From contig DAOTTX010000199.1 of assembly GCA_034437515.1 (NCBI GenBank), forward strand, positions 1 to 34,536: DNA of 34,536 bases, written 5' to 3'. The translations under genes were made by a program, and so were the position numbers. Source of the stretch: DAOTTX01 sp034437515 (GTDB lineage Bacteria > Chloroflexota > Anaerolineae > Aggregatilineales > Phototrophicaceae). The notes under the pieces are model-generated. The model made no database searches. It was not told the DNA's origin and saw nothing but the letters and a program-made list of their open reading frames with translations. Every line of letters starts with the position of its first letter. Within the stretch, counting starts at the first letter, position 1. This document shows, piece after piece, positions 1 to 6,573 of this stretch.

Positions 1-106
1 GCATTGCGGCGCAGCCGCGTTTCCCCCTCGCCCCAGGTTCCGCAGGAACCGAAAGGTGGGAGAGGGGGTGGCTCGCGTAGCGAGACGGGGGTGAGGGGCA
101 ATCGGA
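1..106. repeat. Dispersed palindromic repeat, copy 1 (diverged)
   Basis: A G/C-skewed palindromic stretch directly follows the pheT stop codon. A CCCCCTCGCCCC block near 24-35 faces a GGGGGTGAGGGG block near 89-102. Two small perfect hairpins lie inside, GGTTCC/GGAACC at 36-50 and CTCGC/GCGAG around 73-85. The C-rich and G-rich arms resemble those of the better preserved copies at 4052-4204 and 34269-34425, but the central sequence differs. It may act as a transcript-end hairpin for pheST. The left edge is cut by the window. Confidence 0.5.
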
Positions 107-2677
107 TTACGCCCGTAGCTTTGCGCCCAGGCGTTTCTCCGTCGCTTTGATGATCTTCTTGCGCAGCTTGGCGGCTTCTTTGTCGGTCAAGGTGCGGTCT
201 TTGGCTTGATAGGTCAGGCTGTAAGCCAGGCTTTTCTTCCCCGCTTCAATCGAGTCCCCGGTGTAGACATCGAACAAGCGCACCTCGCGCAGTAGATCAC
301 CACCTGCCTGCCGGATGACCGCTTCAACCTCGGCGGCGGGCAGGTCAGCCGGGACGACCAGCGCGATGTCTTCCAGCACGGGCGGTGTGGTCGGCAGGGC
401 TTGCAGGTCGAAATCCTCAACGGAAACTTGCAGCAGCAGGTCTAGGTCAAACTCCGCGATTTGCACCGGATGATCTTCCAACTCAAAAGCGCGTGCCACC
501 AGCGGATGCAGTTCACCGAAGGTGCCCAGCGTCCGTTCGCCAATCTTGATCGTCGCGGAGCGCCCCGGATGGAAGGTCGGATGTTCGGCACGTTCGTAGC
601 TGAGACCGGTGACGTGCAGCTTTTCCAGTAACCGCTCGACCGTGCCTTTCAGGTCGTAGAAGTCGATGTCACCGGGGGCGTCGCCGCCCATCCAGTTGGT
701 TTGGGCGCGTGGCCCGGTCAGCAGCAGACCGAGACGGCGCGGTTCTTCCGGCAGTTCACCGGCTTTATACTTGTAATAGACACTGCCGATCTCGAAGACC
801 TGCTGCCGGGCGGTGAACCGCTGGTTGTTCTGCGCGTTTTCTAACAGGCTGGTCAGCAGACTGTGACGCAGCACGGTTTTATCCGACGCAATCGGATTTT
901 GCATCTCGACATAGCTTGCATCCGCCCAGGGCGCTTTGCCGCCGTTGGTGCTGAGTGTGGCCTCGCGTTCCGGCGTGGTGAAACGATAGCTGATATTTTC
1001 CTGTAAGCCCAGGCCGACCAGTAGGTCGCGCACACGCTCCTCGTGGGCGAGTGCGACATTTTCCCATTGGGGCGGCATGGCATCAGCGATGATGGTATCG
1101 GGAATCCGGTCATAGCCGTACATCCGCGCGACTTCCTCGATCAGGTCGGCCTGCCCGACCACGCCTTCGCCGATGTCCATGCGGTGATCCGGCCCAACCG
1201 CGTGCAACCGGTCGCCCTCTACGCTGACCTCGAATTCGAGGCGACGCAGCATATCAGCGGCGGTGTTGATGTCGATCTTCAAACCGAGCAAGCGTTCGAT
1301 CTCGTTTTCGGGCAGTTCAACCGTGATCTTCTCCGGTGGCAGTGGATACTCGTCCACCAGACCCTTAGCGATGGTGCCGCCGCCGGTCTGTCGCATCAAC
1401 TCGATGCCCCGGCTGACACCCGGCAAGGTTTGGCTGGGATGCACACCCCGGCTGAAGCGCGTTGCGGCATCGGTGAAGACCTTTTGTGATTGTGTGGTAC
1501 GCCGGATGTTAATGAAGTTCCAGTTCGCGCCTTCGAGCAGTACATTCTTTGTCTCGTCGCTGATTTCCGTTTCCGCACCCCCGATGAGTCCGCCCATGCT
1601 CAACACACCGGCGGTATCACACACCAGGATGTTATGCGGCTGTAATTCCCGTTTGATCTCATCGAGTGTTTCTAGCGTTTCGCCCGTTTCCGGCAGGCGG
1701 GTGATGATGGTCGGTGCGCCACCACCAGCGCGGGCGACCAGCTTATCGTAGTCGAAGGCGTGCAGCGGTTGCCCGATCTCGAACGTGATGTAGTTGGTCA
1801 CATCGACGATATTGTTGATGGGGCGTTGCCCGACCAACGTCAGACGGCGCTGCATCCACGCCGGTGAGGACTGTACGGTGATGCCCCGCAGCAACGCCAG
1901 CGTGAAGCGTGGGTTGAGTTCCGGCTCACGGATGTCGATATGCGCCTGTCCCTCGATGGGGTCGCCTTCCGCGACGAAGTCATAATCGGGGTAGGTCAGT
2001 TTTTTGTCGAGGATGGCGGCGACCTCTCGCGCCACACCCAACATGCTGAAGCAACGGGCGAGGTTGGGCGTCAGCTCGATGTCGAACACCACATCGCCGA
2101 ACACATCTTGCAGTGGCGTGCCGGGCGCGTAGGATTGGCCTTTACGGTCGGTCGGTGCGTTGTGCATCAAGATCACACCTTCGTGCTCATCGCTGAGTCC
2201 GAGTTCTTTCTCCGAACACACCATACTCTTGTTGTAGATGCCGCGCAGTTCGCGCCCTTTGAGCATCATACGTTTGGGGTCGTCGCTGTGACCGTCCCAT
2301 ACTTCCGCGCCTTCAGCGGCGAAGGCCGTCCATACCGGGTTTTCCAGCGGTCCCTGGTCTTTGTAGTCGAACAGATTGGGCGCACCGGTGACACATTGTT
2401 CCATCTCATCGCCGCCGTAATCAACCATTGCCAGCACCAACCGGTCAGCGTCGGGATGGGCTTTCACCTCACGGATCGCGCCCAGCAGTAGCTTGTCACG
2501 ATCCCATACCAGATGATCGGATTCGGGCCAGCTCACGCCCTCGACGTGCTGCTGTGGCACACCGATGTAGTTCAGCCGGGCGACTTCCAACCCGGCGACG
2601 GTCAGTTTTTCCGCCAGCAATTCGGCGGGGATGTCGATCTCTACGAAATCTCTCAACCATGAGAGGGGTACAAGCAT
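107..2677 (-). CDS. pheT: Phenylalanyl-tRNA synthetase beta subunit
   Basis: This is the beta chain of the alpha2-beta2 enzyme that charges tRNA-Phe in the cytoplasm. The 856 residues fit a full-length PheT that carries the N-terminal tRNA-binding module. Recognisable parts in order are the N-terminal start MLVPLSWL, the OB-fold tRNA-binding domain (from about residue 60, with KAHPDADRL), the B3/B4 editing region (about 260-440), the B5 domain (about 450-530, ending near YGYDRIP), a catalytic-like core, and a C-terminal FDX-ACB anticodon-binding domain (about 763-856). The ATG follows an AAGGAGTG ribosome-binding site. The gene lies about 300 bp downstream of pheS on the same strand, and a repeat separates them. 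Co-transcription from the T-box promoter is likely. Confidence 0.97.
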   Translation of the reverse strand: MLVPLSWLRDFVEIDIPAELLAEKLTVAGLEVARLNYIGVPQQHVEGVSWPESDHLVWDRDKLLLGAIREVKAHPDADRLVLAMVDYGGDEMEQCVTGAPNLFDYKDQGPLENPVWTAFAAEGAEVWDGHSDDPKRMMLKGRELRGIYNKSMVCSEKELGLSDEHEGVILMHNAPTDRKGQSYAPGTPLQDVFGDVVFDIELTPNLARCFSMLGVAREVAAILDKKLTYPDYDFVAEGDPIEGQAHIDIREPELNPRFTLALLRGITVQSSPAWMQRRLTLVGQRPINNIVDVTNYITFEIGQPLHAFDYDKLVARAGGGAPTIITRLPETGETLETLDEIKRELQPHNILVCDTAGVLSMGGLIGGAETEISDETKNVLLEGANWNFINIRRTTQSQKVFTDAATRFSRGVHPSQTLPGVSRGIELMRQTGGGTIAKGLVDEYPLPPEKITVELPENEIERLLGLKIDINTAADMLRRLEFEVSVEGDRLHAVGPDHRMDIGEGVVGQADLIEEVARMYGYDRIPDTIIADAMPPQWENVALAHEERVRDLLVGLGLQENISYRFTTPEREATLSTNGGKAPWADASYVEMQNPIASDKTVLRHSLLTSLLENAQNNQRFTARQQVFEIGSVYYKYKAGELPEEPRRLGLLLTGPRAQTNWMGGDAPGDIDFYDLKGTVERLLEKLHVTGLSYERAEHPTFHPGRSATIKIGERTLGTFGELHPLVARAFELEDHPVQIAEFDLDLLLQVSVEDFDLQALPTTPPVLEDIALVVPADLPAAEVEAVIRQAGGDLLREVRLFDVYTGDSIEAGKKSLAYSLTYQAKDRTLTDKEAAKLRKKIIKATEKRLGAKLRA

Positions 2678-2755
2678 GTTTCACTCCTTGTTTTGTGTTT
2701 TGTTTTTTAACCGCCAGGTTCAAGGACGCTGTGCGGCTGAATAATTGATACGGTC

Positions 2756-2928
2756 TAACCCCACCCCAATACCGTGAAGTGACTTGTCACTTCAATACGG
2801 GGAGGGAGCCAGTGCGTGCTTTTCGCAGCGATTTGCATCTGGCAGCGTGTTTTCCTCCCCCGTAGCGTATCGCATAGCGGATCGGGGAAGGTGGCGCGAC
2901 GCACTCGCGCCGGAGGGGGTTGAAACTG
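2756..2928. repeat. Palindrome-rich intergenic repeat between pheS and pheT
   Basis: This fills most of the 298-bp gap between pheS and pheT. It contains a perfect 9-bp hairpin, TGAAGTGAC/GTCACTTCA at 2775-2783 and 2786-2794. Outer C-rich and G-rich arms run from CCCCACCCC near 2759 to GGAGGGGG near 2910. No convincing reading frame covers it. It resembles the other C-rich/G-rich palindromic elements of the window in build but not in detailed sequence. If pheS and pheT share a transcript, these hairpins lie inside the mRNA and could affect its processing. Confidence 0.45.
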
Positions 2929-2975
2929 AAAACTAACAACTGATCGCTGAAAGCCGATCGCTAAAAACGAAAATC

Positions 2976-4010
2976 CTAGAATTGCTCCAAAAAGCGCAGG
3001 TCGTTGCCCCAGAAGTAGCGGATGTCTTTGATGCCGTGCTTGAGCATGGTGATGCGCTCCGGCCCCATGCCGAACGCGAAACCGCTCCATTCGGACGGAT
3101 CATAGCCGCCGTTGCGCAGCACCACCGGATGTATCATGCCGCTCCCGGCGATTTCCAGCCAGCCGGTGTATTTACACACGTTGCAGCCATCACCGCCGCA
3201 CAGGAAGCACTCGACATCGACTTCCATGCTCGGTTCGGTGAAGGGGAAATACGAGGCGCGGAAGCGCACCTTCGCCTCCGGGCTATACATACGCTTGGCG
3301 AACTCGGTGATGGTGCCTTTAAGGTCGCTCATGCGGATGTTACGCCCGACCACCAGCCCTTCGACCTGATTAAACTGCACCTCGCTGCGGGCGGTGATTT
3401 GCTCGTAGCGGTAACACATCCCCGGCAAAATCACACGGATCGGCTGCGCACCATCGTTACCGAGTTCATGCATGGCGTGGATCTGCCCCGGTGAGGTGTG
3501 CGTGCGTAGGATGATGCCCTCGTCGGTGGTGTAGAACGTGTCTTGCATATCGCGGGCGGGGTGATGGGGCGGGATGTTCAACGCGGTGAAGTTGGTTTCA
3601 TCCAATTCGACATCCCGGCTGCGGTAGACCTGAAAGCCCATCTCCGCCCAGATGTTATAGAAACGGCGCAGCGTCTGTGTGGAGGGGTGCAGGCCACCCA
3701 TCGACCGGGTGCGACCGGGCAGGGTAATGTCGATCTGTCCTTCTTCCAGGTCGTGGGCTAGGGCGTGGTCACGCAGCACTTGTTCGCGTTCGGCTTCGGC
3801 GGCCTCAAGCCGTTGTTTGACTTCGTTGGCTCGCTTGCCGAAGGCCGGGCGTTCTTCTTTGGGCAGGTTGCCGGTGTTGCGCAGCAGCCGGGTGATCTCT
3901 CCTTTGCGCCCGGTATATTTGCTCGACCATGCTTGCAGCGCCTCGGTGTCTTTGACCGCTTCGAGCGCCTCAAGCGCCTCTTGCTCGACGGTATCCAATT
4001 TTTCCAGCAT
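2976..4010 (-). CDS. pheS: Phenylalanyl-tRNA synthetase alpha subunit
   Basis: This is the catalytic alpha chain of PheRS, 344 residues. Residues 1-85 form the usual N-terminal coiled coil. The class II core follows, with motif 2 around 193-225 (MCYRYEQITARSEVQFNQVEG) split across the active site and motif 3 at about 308-320 (WSGFAFGMGPERI). A four-cysteine insert, C268/C271/C276/C279, sits just before TGWLEIAG. This knuckle is known in several bacterial PheS lineages and probably binds zinc. A further in-frame start lies 25 codons upstream at 4085, but the ATG at 4008-4010 has a good AGGAGA site immediately upstream and the protein begins as the family usually does. A T-box leader controls it. 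Confidence 0.97.
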   Translation of the reverse strand: MLEKLDTVEQEALEALEAVKDTEALQAWSSKYTGRKGEITRLLRNTGNLPKEERPAFGKRANEVKQRLEAAEAEREQVLRDHALAHDLEEGQIDITLPGRTRSMGGLHPSTQTLRRFYNIWAEMGFQVYRSRDVELDETNFTALNIPPHHPARDMQDTFYTTDEGIILRTHTSPGQIHAMHELGNDGAQPIRVILPGMCYRYEQITARSEVQFNQVEGLVVGRNIRMSDLKGTITEFAKRMYSPEAKVRFRASYFPFTEPSMEVDVECFLCGGDGCNVCKYTGWLEIAGSGMIHPVVLRNGGYDPSEWSGFAFGMGPERITMLKHGIKDIRYFWGNDLRFLEQF

Positions 4011-4051
4011 AAAATCTCCTCGTGTGTGTAAAATGACTCGTTCTAACGTTT

Positions 4052-4204
4052 TTGGTGGAAATGTGGAATTTACCCTTGCCCTCACCCTAAATCCCTCTCC
4101 CGACCGCCGCTTCGCGACTAGGAGAGGGACTTTTCGCCCCTTCTCCCAGCGTAGCGTTCGGGAGAAGGGGCTGGGGGATGAGGGCTAAAACGGGATTCCA
4201 CCAA
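4052..4204. repeat. Dispersed palindromic repeat, copy 3, with flanking inverted repeat
   Basis: The core at 4078-4185 starts GCCCTCACCC and ends GGGGGATGAGGGC. Inside are two hairpins, CCCTCTCC/GGAGAGGG and CCCCTTCTCCC/GGGAGAAGGGG, the second around AGCGTAGCGTTC. A 9-bp perfect inverted repeat brackets the core, TTGGTGGAA (4052-4060) and TTCCACCAA (4196-4204). The core matches the copy at 34286-34387 closely, including the second hairpin. The element lies between the T-box terminator and the pheS start codon, so every read-through pheS transcript carries it. It is non-autonomous; no transposase is nearby. Confidence 0.8.
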
Positions 4205-4219
4205 TTCCGGTAGAACCAG

Positions 4220-4580
4220 TAAAATGAAAAACGCCCTCGTCCTCGATGCACAATAAACATGCACATCAGGGACGAGAGCGTGTGATTGTCTCTCGCGGTA
4301 CCACCCTGGTTGACGGCAAATTGCCGCCCACTCACGCCTGACATGGTTCTATCAGGCTCACCTTGTAACGCCGGTGTCGCGGAGCAGACTATTAAGTGTA
4401 TCCCACTGGATACCCGTTCACCTGTCAGCGTTGACGAACGCACTTGCACGCCGCCATCAAGAGTGAATTCCGTGCCTGCTATCAGCGCCTCTGCGCCGCC
4501 CTGCCAGCCCTCTCAATCTACGGATGCTGGCTCCCTGTTGGGGCAGGTGCTCACGGACTGTCTCCGTCGTCGCCTTTCGT
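4220..4580 (-). promoter_or_regulatory. T-box riboswitch leader (tRNA-Phe responsive) upstream of pheST
   Basis: On the minus strand the diagnostic T-box antiterminator motif AGGGTGGTACCGCG is perfect at 4294-4307. Its TGGT bulge can pair with the ACCA 3' end of uncharged tRNA. The strand GCGAGAG after it can pair with CTCTCGT to form the antiterminator, and the same CTCTCGTCC can pair instead with GGACGAGGGCG to form a terminator. A Stem I-like region lies 5' of this. A TTC triplet at 4467-4465, in the context GAA-TTC-A, is the best candidate specifier codon for Phe. Known T-boxes cause read-through when tRNA is uncharged, so pheST should rise on Phe starvation. The motif is certain; the specifier assignment is tentative. 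Confidence 0.93.
4221..4280 (-). terminator. Intrinsic terminator of the T-box leader
   Basis: Read on the minus strand, CGCTCTCGTCC (4280-4270) pairs with GGACGAGGGCG (4242-4232) over 11 positions with one G-U pair. Five T residues follow at 4231-4227 and then CATTTT. The 5' arm overlaps the strand used by the antiterminator, as expected for a T-box switch. Confidence 0.9.
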
Positions 4581-4585
4581 GCCAT

Positions 4586-4615
4586 ATTATGGTCGCATAG
4601 GTCTTTTTTTGTCAA
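4586..4615 (-). promoter_or_regulatory. Sigma-70-type promoter for the T-box/pheST transcript
   Basis: On the minus strand a perfect -35 TTGACA (4615-4610) and a -10 CATAAT (4591-4586, five of six) are separated by 18 bp. Transcription would begin near 4579, just ahead of the Stem I region of the T-box. Confidence 0.75.
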
Positions 4616-4663
4616 CCCTGGCCTTTGAAGTAGCCTTTTTGAACCCTCAAGGCCATTTAAGGG

Positions 4664-4693
4664 TTGGTTAAATCTCTTGACGTCCGCTATAAT
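4664..4693 (+). promoter_or_regulatory. Promoter for the helix-turn-helix gene
   Basis: A perfect -10 TATAAT at 4688-4693 is preceded by a weak -35 TTGGTT at 4664-4669 with an 18-bp spacer. The start point would be near 4700, about 34 nt before the ATG at 4734. It diverges from the pheST promoter, with about 50 bp between the two -35 boxes. Confidence 0.55.
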
Positions 4694-4733
4694 GTATGCT
4701 AACGTTCAGAATAGAATATAAAGGAAAGTTCTC

Positions 4734-4949
4734 ATGGAAAACACGTCAAAACCACGGATTGAACCCGGAGCCGTATATTCCCGTCAGGAAGCGGCAGAAG
4801 CCTTAGGCATCAGCCTGAGCACGCTCAAACGCCTGATTAAGAAAGATCATTTGCGCGTTAGCAAACCGAGTGGTATGCGTCGTGTCTTCATCACCGGCGA
4901 GAGCATCCTCGAAATGTTGGATGACACCTCGGTGGAAAAAGGAGCGTAA
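4734..4949 (+). CDS. Small helix-turn-helix (excisionase/MerR-like) DNA-binding protein
   Basis: A 71-residue protein with the pattern of a single winged helix-turn-helix of the excisionase/MerR type. The helices are YSRQEAAEALGIS (about 15-27) and STLKRLIKKDHLR (about 29-41), followed by a short beta wing with RRVFITGESILEML (about 49-62). The family binds DNA. The product could be a small regulator; nothing nearby (integrase, att site) supports a recombination role. An AAAGGA ribosome-binding site and a TATAAT promoter precede it. The next small ORF begins 2 nt after its stop, and its ribosome-binding site lies inside the last codons of this gene, so the two are probably translationally coupled. 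Confidence 0.8.
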   Translation: MENTSKPRIEPGAVYSRQEAAEALGISLSTLKRLIKKDHLRVSKPSGMRRVFITGESILEMLDDTSVEKGA

Positions 4950-4951
4950 CA

Positions 4952-5137
4952 ATGTCTGCGGCTTACCGTTTCGCAAACAACCCGCAACCGAATATTTCGG
5001 CTATGGCAAATTCTGCCTGCGGCTTCGCATATGAACCCGCCAACCGTGCAGATGGCCCGCTATTCGATTTCGGTTTGCTGTTTGCAGACGACAGTCGGCA
5101 GATTGCGCAGTCTCATCGGTGGAGGTGCCGAACCTGA
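4952..5137 (+). CDS. Hypothetical small protein coupled to the HTH gene
   Basis: A 61-residue frame beginning 2 nt after the HTH gene stop, with a strong AAAGGAG site placed 9 nt before its ATG. That spacing and coupling are the main reason to think it is translated. The sequence has no recognisable domain, no membrane segment and few charged residues until the end (HRWRCRT). A strong terminator follows about 35 nt later, so the HTH gene and this ORF would form one transcript. Two other short frames overlap it with an ATGA junction (4921-5034 and 5031-5180), so the true coding frame, if any, is uncertain. Confidence 0.4.
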   Translation: MSAAYRFANNPQPNISAMANSACGFAYEPANRADGPLFDFGLLFADDSRQIAQSHRWRCRT

Positions 5138-5171
5138 TCCGCACCACCCTACCGACAGTTCCAAAAATTAC

Positions 5172-5212
5172 GGGACGTGAGACTGAACAAAACAGCTCAC
5201 GTCCCTTTTTTT
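5172..5212 (+). terminator. Strong intrinsic terminator
   Basis: A perfect 10-bp stem GGGACGTGAG (5172-5181) / CTCACGTCCC (5196-5205) has a 14-nt loop and is followed by seven T residues. It closes the small HTH operon. The A-rich sequence just before the stem gives only weak termination potential in the other direction. Confidence 0.92.
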
Positions 5213-5240
5213 GTTTATTTGCCAGAGGTGAGAAGACGAG

Positions 5241-5501
5241 ATGACAACGCAACATGTGAAGTTAAAACACTGCTGCCTAGATCAGCGACTCGATGAAATG
5301 CTGGAACTACTCGACCAATTGCACTCTATCACCAGTGAGAACGCCGCCGAACTCCACTTGAGCCAGCGCGAACTGGTCGCCTGGTTGTACGAAGTCATCT
5401 ACACCGCGCAAGAAACGGTCACGGAGTTGGAGCGCAACCGACAGGTCAAAAGATCGACGCTGCGATTGATCGAACGGTCATCATCTGTAAGAACTTGCTG
5501 A
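5241..5501 (+). CDS. Hypothetical helical protein, 86 residues
   Basis: The product is not recognised. The central part (about 10-65) is predicted helical, with a leucine-rich amphipathic stretch QRLDEMLELLDQLHSI and then LSQRELVAWLYEVIY. The N-terminus has a Cys pair (HCCLDQR) and the last residues are basic. No signal peptide or membrane span is visible. A purine-rich GAGGTGAGAAGACGAG stretch precedes the ATG and could serve as the ribosome-binding site. It lies just after a strong terminator, so it needs its own promoter, which I could not find in the 28-nt gap, or depends on read-through. It could be a small adaptor or dimeric protein. Confidence 0.5.
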   Translation: MTTQHVKLKHCCLDQRLDEMLELLDQLHSITSENAAELHLSQRELVAWLYEVIYTAQETVTELERNRQVKRSTLRLIERSSSVRTC

Positions 5502-5562
5502 TAAGAGTAGGAGTTTCGTACTATTTTGACAAGATTTATGATTGTTGCTACATAATAGAGTG

Positions 5563-5656
5563 TAGAGGCAGAGATAAAAAGAAATAGACAATATAAGAAA
5601 AGCGAGGAGACAGCCTATAAGCCAAAACGAAACATCTGCGACTATTCGCAGCTTTT
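5563..5656 (+). ncRNA. Possible small RNA (weak evidence)
   Basis: A promoter-like pair (TTGACA at 5526-5531 and CATAAT at 5551-5556, with a long 19-bp spacer) is followed about 80 nt later by a hairpin, CTGCGA/TCGCAG (5636-5641, 5646-5651) with a 4-nt loop, and then CTTTTA. Together these could bound a transcript of about 95 nt with no coding potential. The stem is short and the T-run imperfect, so this is only a candidate. Confidence 0.2.
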
Positions 5657-5703
5657 ACTAATATACAGCACAGAAATCATCAATGACAGTTGTAAGTTGT
5701 CGT

Positions 5704-5733
5704 AAACGTAAGCAAACGTAAGTAAACGAAAGG
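5704..5733. repeat. Three tandem 10-bp repeats
   Basis: Three adjacent copies: AAACGTAAGC (5704-5713), AAACGTAAGT (5714-5723) and AAACGAAAGG (5724-5733). A 10-bp spacing puts the copies on the same face of the DNA helix, as in a cooperative protein-binding site. They lie about 190 bp upstream of the HNH gene start. No binding protein can be named. Confidence 0.7.
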
Positions 5734-5924
5734 GCAAGCATTATGCCGGACGCATTATACAGCCGGCGTTGTTGGATAAGTATCATATGGACATAGGCGA
5801 TGGTGTCTTAATAAAAGCAGGCACCGCCGCTGTGTTCTCGCCCCGATTTTAAAGCAAAAGTAACGATTTTAGCGTATAATAGATGTTCAGGAAGATTGAA
5901 GCAGACTGAAAGGTCGTCTGAACG

Positions 5925-6473
5925 GTGTCTAGTACATCTGTTTTACAAAGTCGTGTATTGTTACTCAATGGAAGCACCTGGGAACCCCTTTCCATTATTA
6001 CGTTGCCGCGTGCAATTAACCTCATTTTAGCTAGCAAAGCCATCATTGTTGAGGAAACCGGTAAGATGCTCCGGACGATCAACGATCAATATCCTGTCCC
6101 CTCTGTGATCGCGCTCAAGCGGTATGTCAATGTGCCTCGTCGCCGTGCCACCTGGAGCCGTAAAGGTGTGCTGGTGCGTGACAATTACGTGTGTATTTAC
6201 TGTGGCGCACAACCCGGTTCGATGATTAAAGGCAAGGTGTTGGGCAAAAGTGATTTCAGTGTCGATCACATCCTGCCGCGCTCTCGAAAGGGGAAGGATA
6301 CGTGGACGAACACTGCCTGCGCCTGTGCCACCTGCAACCATCGTAAGGGCAATCGCCTGCCCCACGAAGCCGGTATGAAATTGCACTGGGAGCCAAAGCG
6401 ACCTCGAACGAGCTACTTTGTCGTCGCGGTGGGCACCGGGCCGGATACCTGGAAACGCTATATTGAGTTTTAA
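5925..6473 (+). CDS. HNH endonuclease family protein
   Basis: A 182-residue protein of the stand-alone HNH family (McrA-like, COG1403). The N-terminal part (VLLLNGSTWEPLSI, about 11-24) is the conserved strand region seen in these proteins. The HNH core follows with CIYC (C90, C93), the DH pair at 114-115 (VDHILPRSRKG), N129, and CATCNHR (C134, C137, H139). The cysteines form the usual zinc knuckle, and the D-H...N...H residues would hold the catalytic metal. The family cuts nucleic acid, but its cellular role in bacteria such as these is unknown. The chosen start is a GTG preceded by AAAGGT. A terminator follows 3 nt after the stop. Confidence 0.9.
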   Translation: MSSTSVLQSRVLLLNGSTWEPLSIITLPRAINLILASKAIIVEETGKMLRTINDQYPVPSVIALKRYVNVPRRRATWSRKGVLVRDNYVCIYCGAQPGSMIKGKVLGKSDFSVDHILPRSRKGKDTWTNTACACATCNHRKGNRLPHEAGMKLHWEPKRPRTSYFVVAVGTGPDTWKRYIEF

Positions 6474-6475
6474 CA

Positions 6476-6504
6476 AAAACGGGGACTAAAATCGCCGTTT
6501 TTTT
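6476..6504 (+). terminator. Intrinsic terminator after the HNH gene
   Basis: AAAACGG (6476-6482) pairs with CCGTTTT (6495-6501), and a T-run extends to 6504. The -35 box of the padR promoter begins only 2 nt later. Confidence 0.8.
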
Positions 6505-6505
6505 G

Positions 6506-6534
6506 TTGACAAAATAATTTATTTAGCATAATAT
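6506..6534 (+). promoter_or_regulatory. padR operon promoter
   Basis: A perfect -35 TTGACA (6506-6511), a 17-bp spacer and a -10 TAATAT (6529-6534). The expected start point near 6541 lies inside the inverted repeat at 6532-6565, so a repressor bound there would block transcription. Confidence 0.75.
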
Positions 6535-6565
6535 ATGCAATTGCACATATAAGCAGTTGCATATA
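6532..6565. promoter_or_regulatory. Probable PadR operator
   Basis: A perfect 9-bp inverted repeat TATATGCAA (6532-6540) / TTGCATATA (6557-6565) with a 16-bp spacer overlaps the -10 box and start point. It includes a second palindrome, TGCAATTGCA, at 6536-6545. PadR repressors typically bind such AT-rich dyads upstream of their own gene, so autorepression is inferred. Confidence 0.75.
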
Positions 6566-6573
6566 GGTGACTC

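Larger units (their letters stand above)
5502..5924. other. AT-rich gene-free interval upstream of the HNH gene
   Basis: No convincing ORF lies in these 423 bases. On the plus strand it holds a possible promoter (TTGACA 5526-5531, CATAAT 5551-5556, spacer 19), a short terminator-like hairpin (5636-5656), three tandem 10-bp repeats (5704-5733), a loose CCGG inverted repeat near 5746-5768, and a TATAAT at 5875-5880 that may be the -10 box for the HNH gene, though no good -35 accompanies it. Its base composition is clearly more AT-rich than the flanking genes. Confidence 0.6.

Noticed and set aside
4087..4449. Minus-strand 120-codon frame across the T-box leader and repeat
   Set aside because: It overlaps the T-box antiterminator, the terminator and the repeat core. 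Codon pattern and composition are those of structured RNA and repeat sequence.
4677..4693. TTGACG followed by TATAAT read as a promoter
   Set aside because: Only 5 bp separate the two hexamers, far too short for a sigma-70 promoter. TTGGTT at 4664 has an acceptable spacing instead.
4734..4949. The HTH gene as a phage or integrative-element excisionase
   Set aside because: No integrase, recombinase, att-like repeat or phage gene is in the window. The fold is shared by many ordinary regulators.
5001..5255. Minus-strand 84-codon frame over the small-ORF region and terminator
   Set aside because: It runs through the strong plus-strand terminator and has no ribosome-binding site or recognisable domain.
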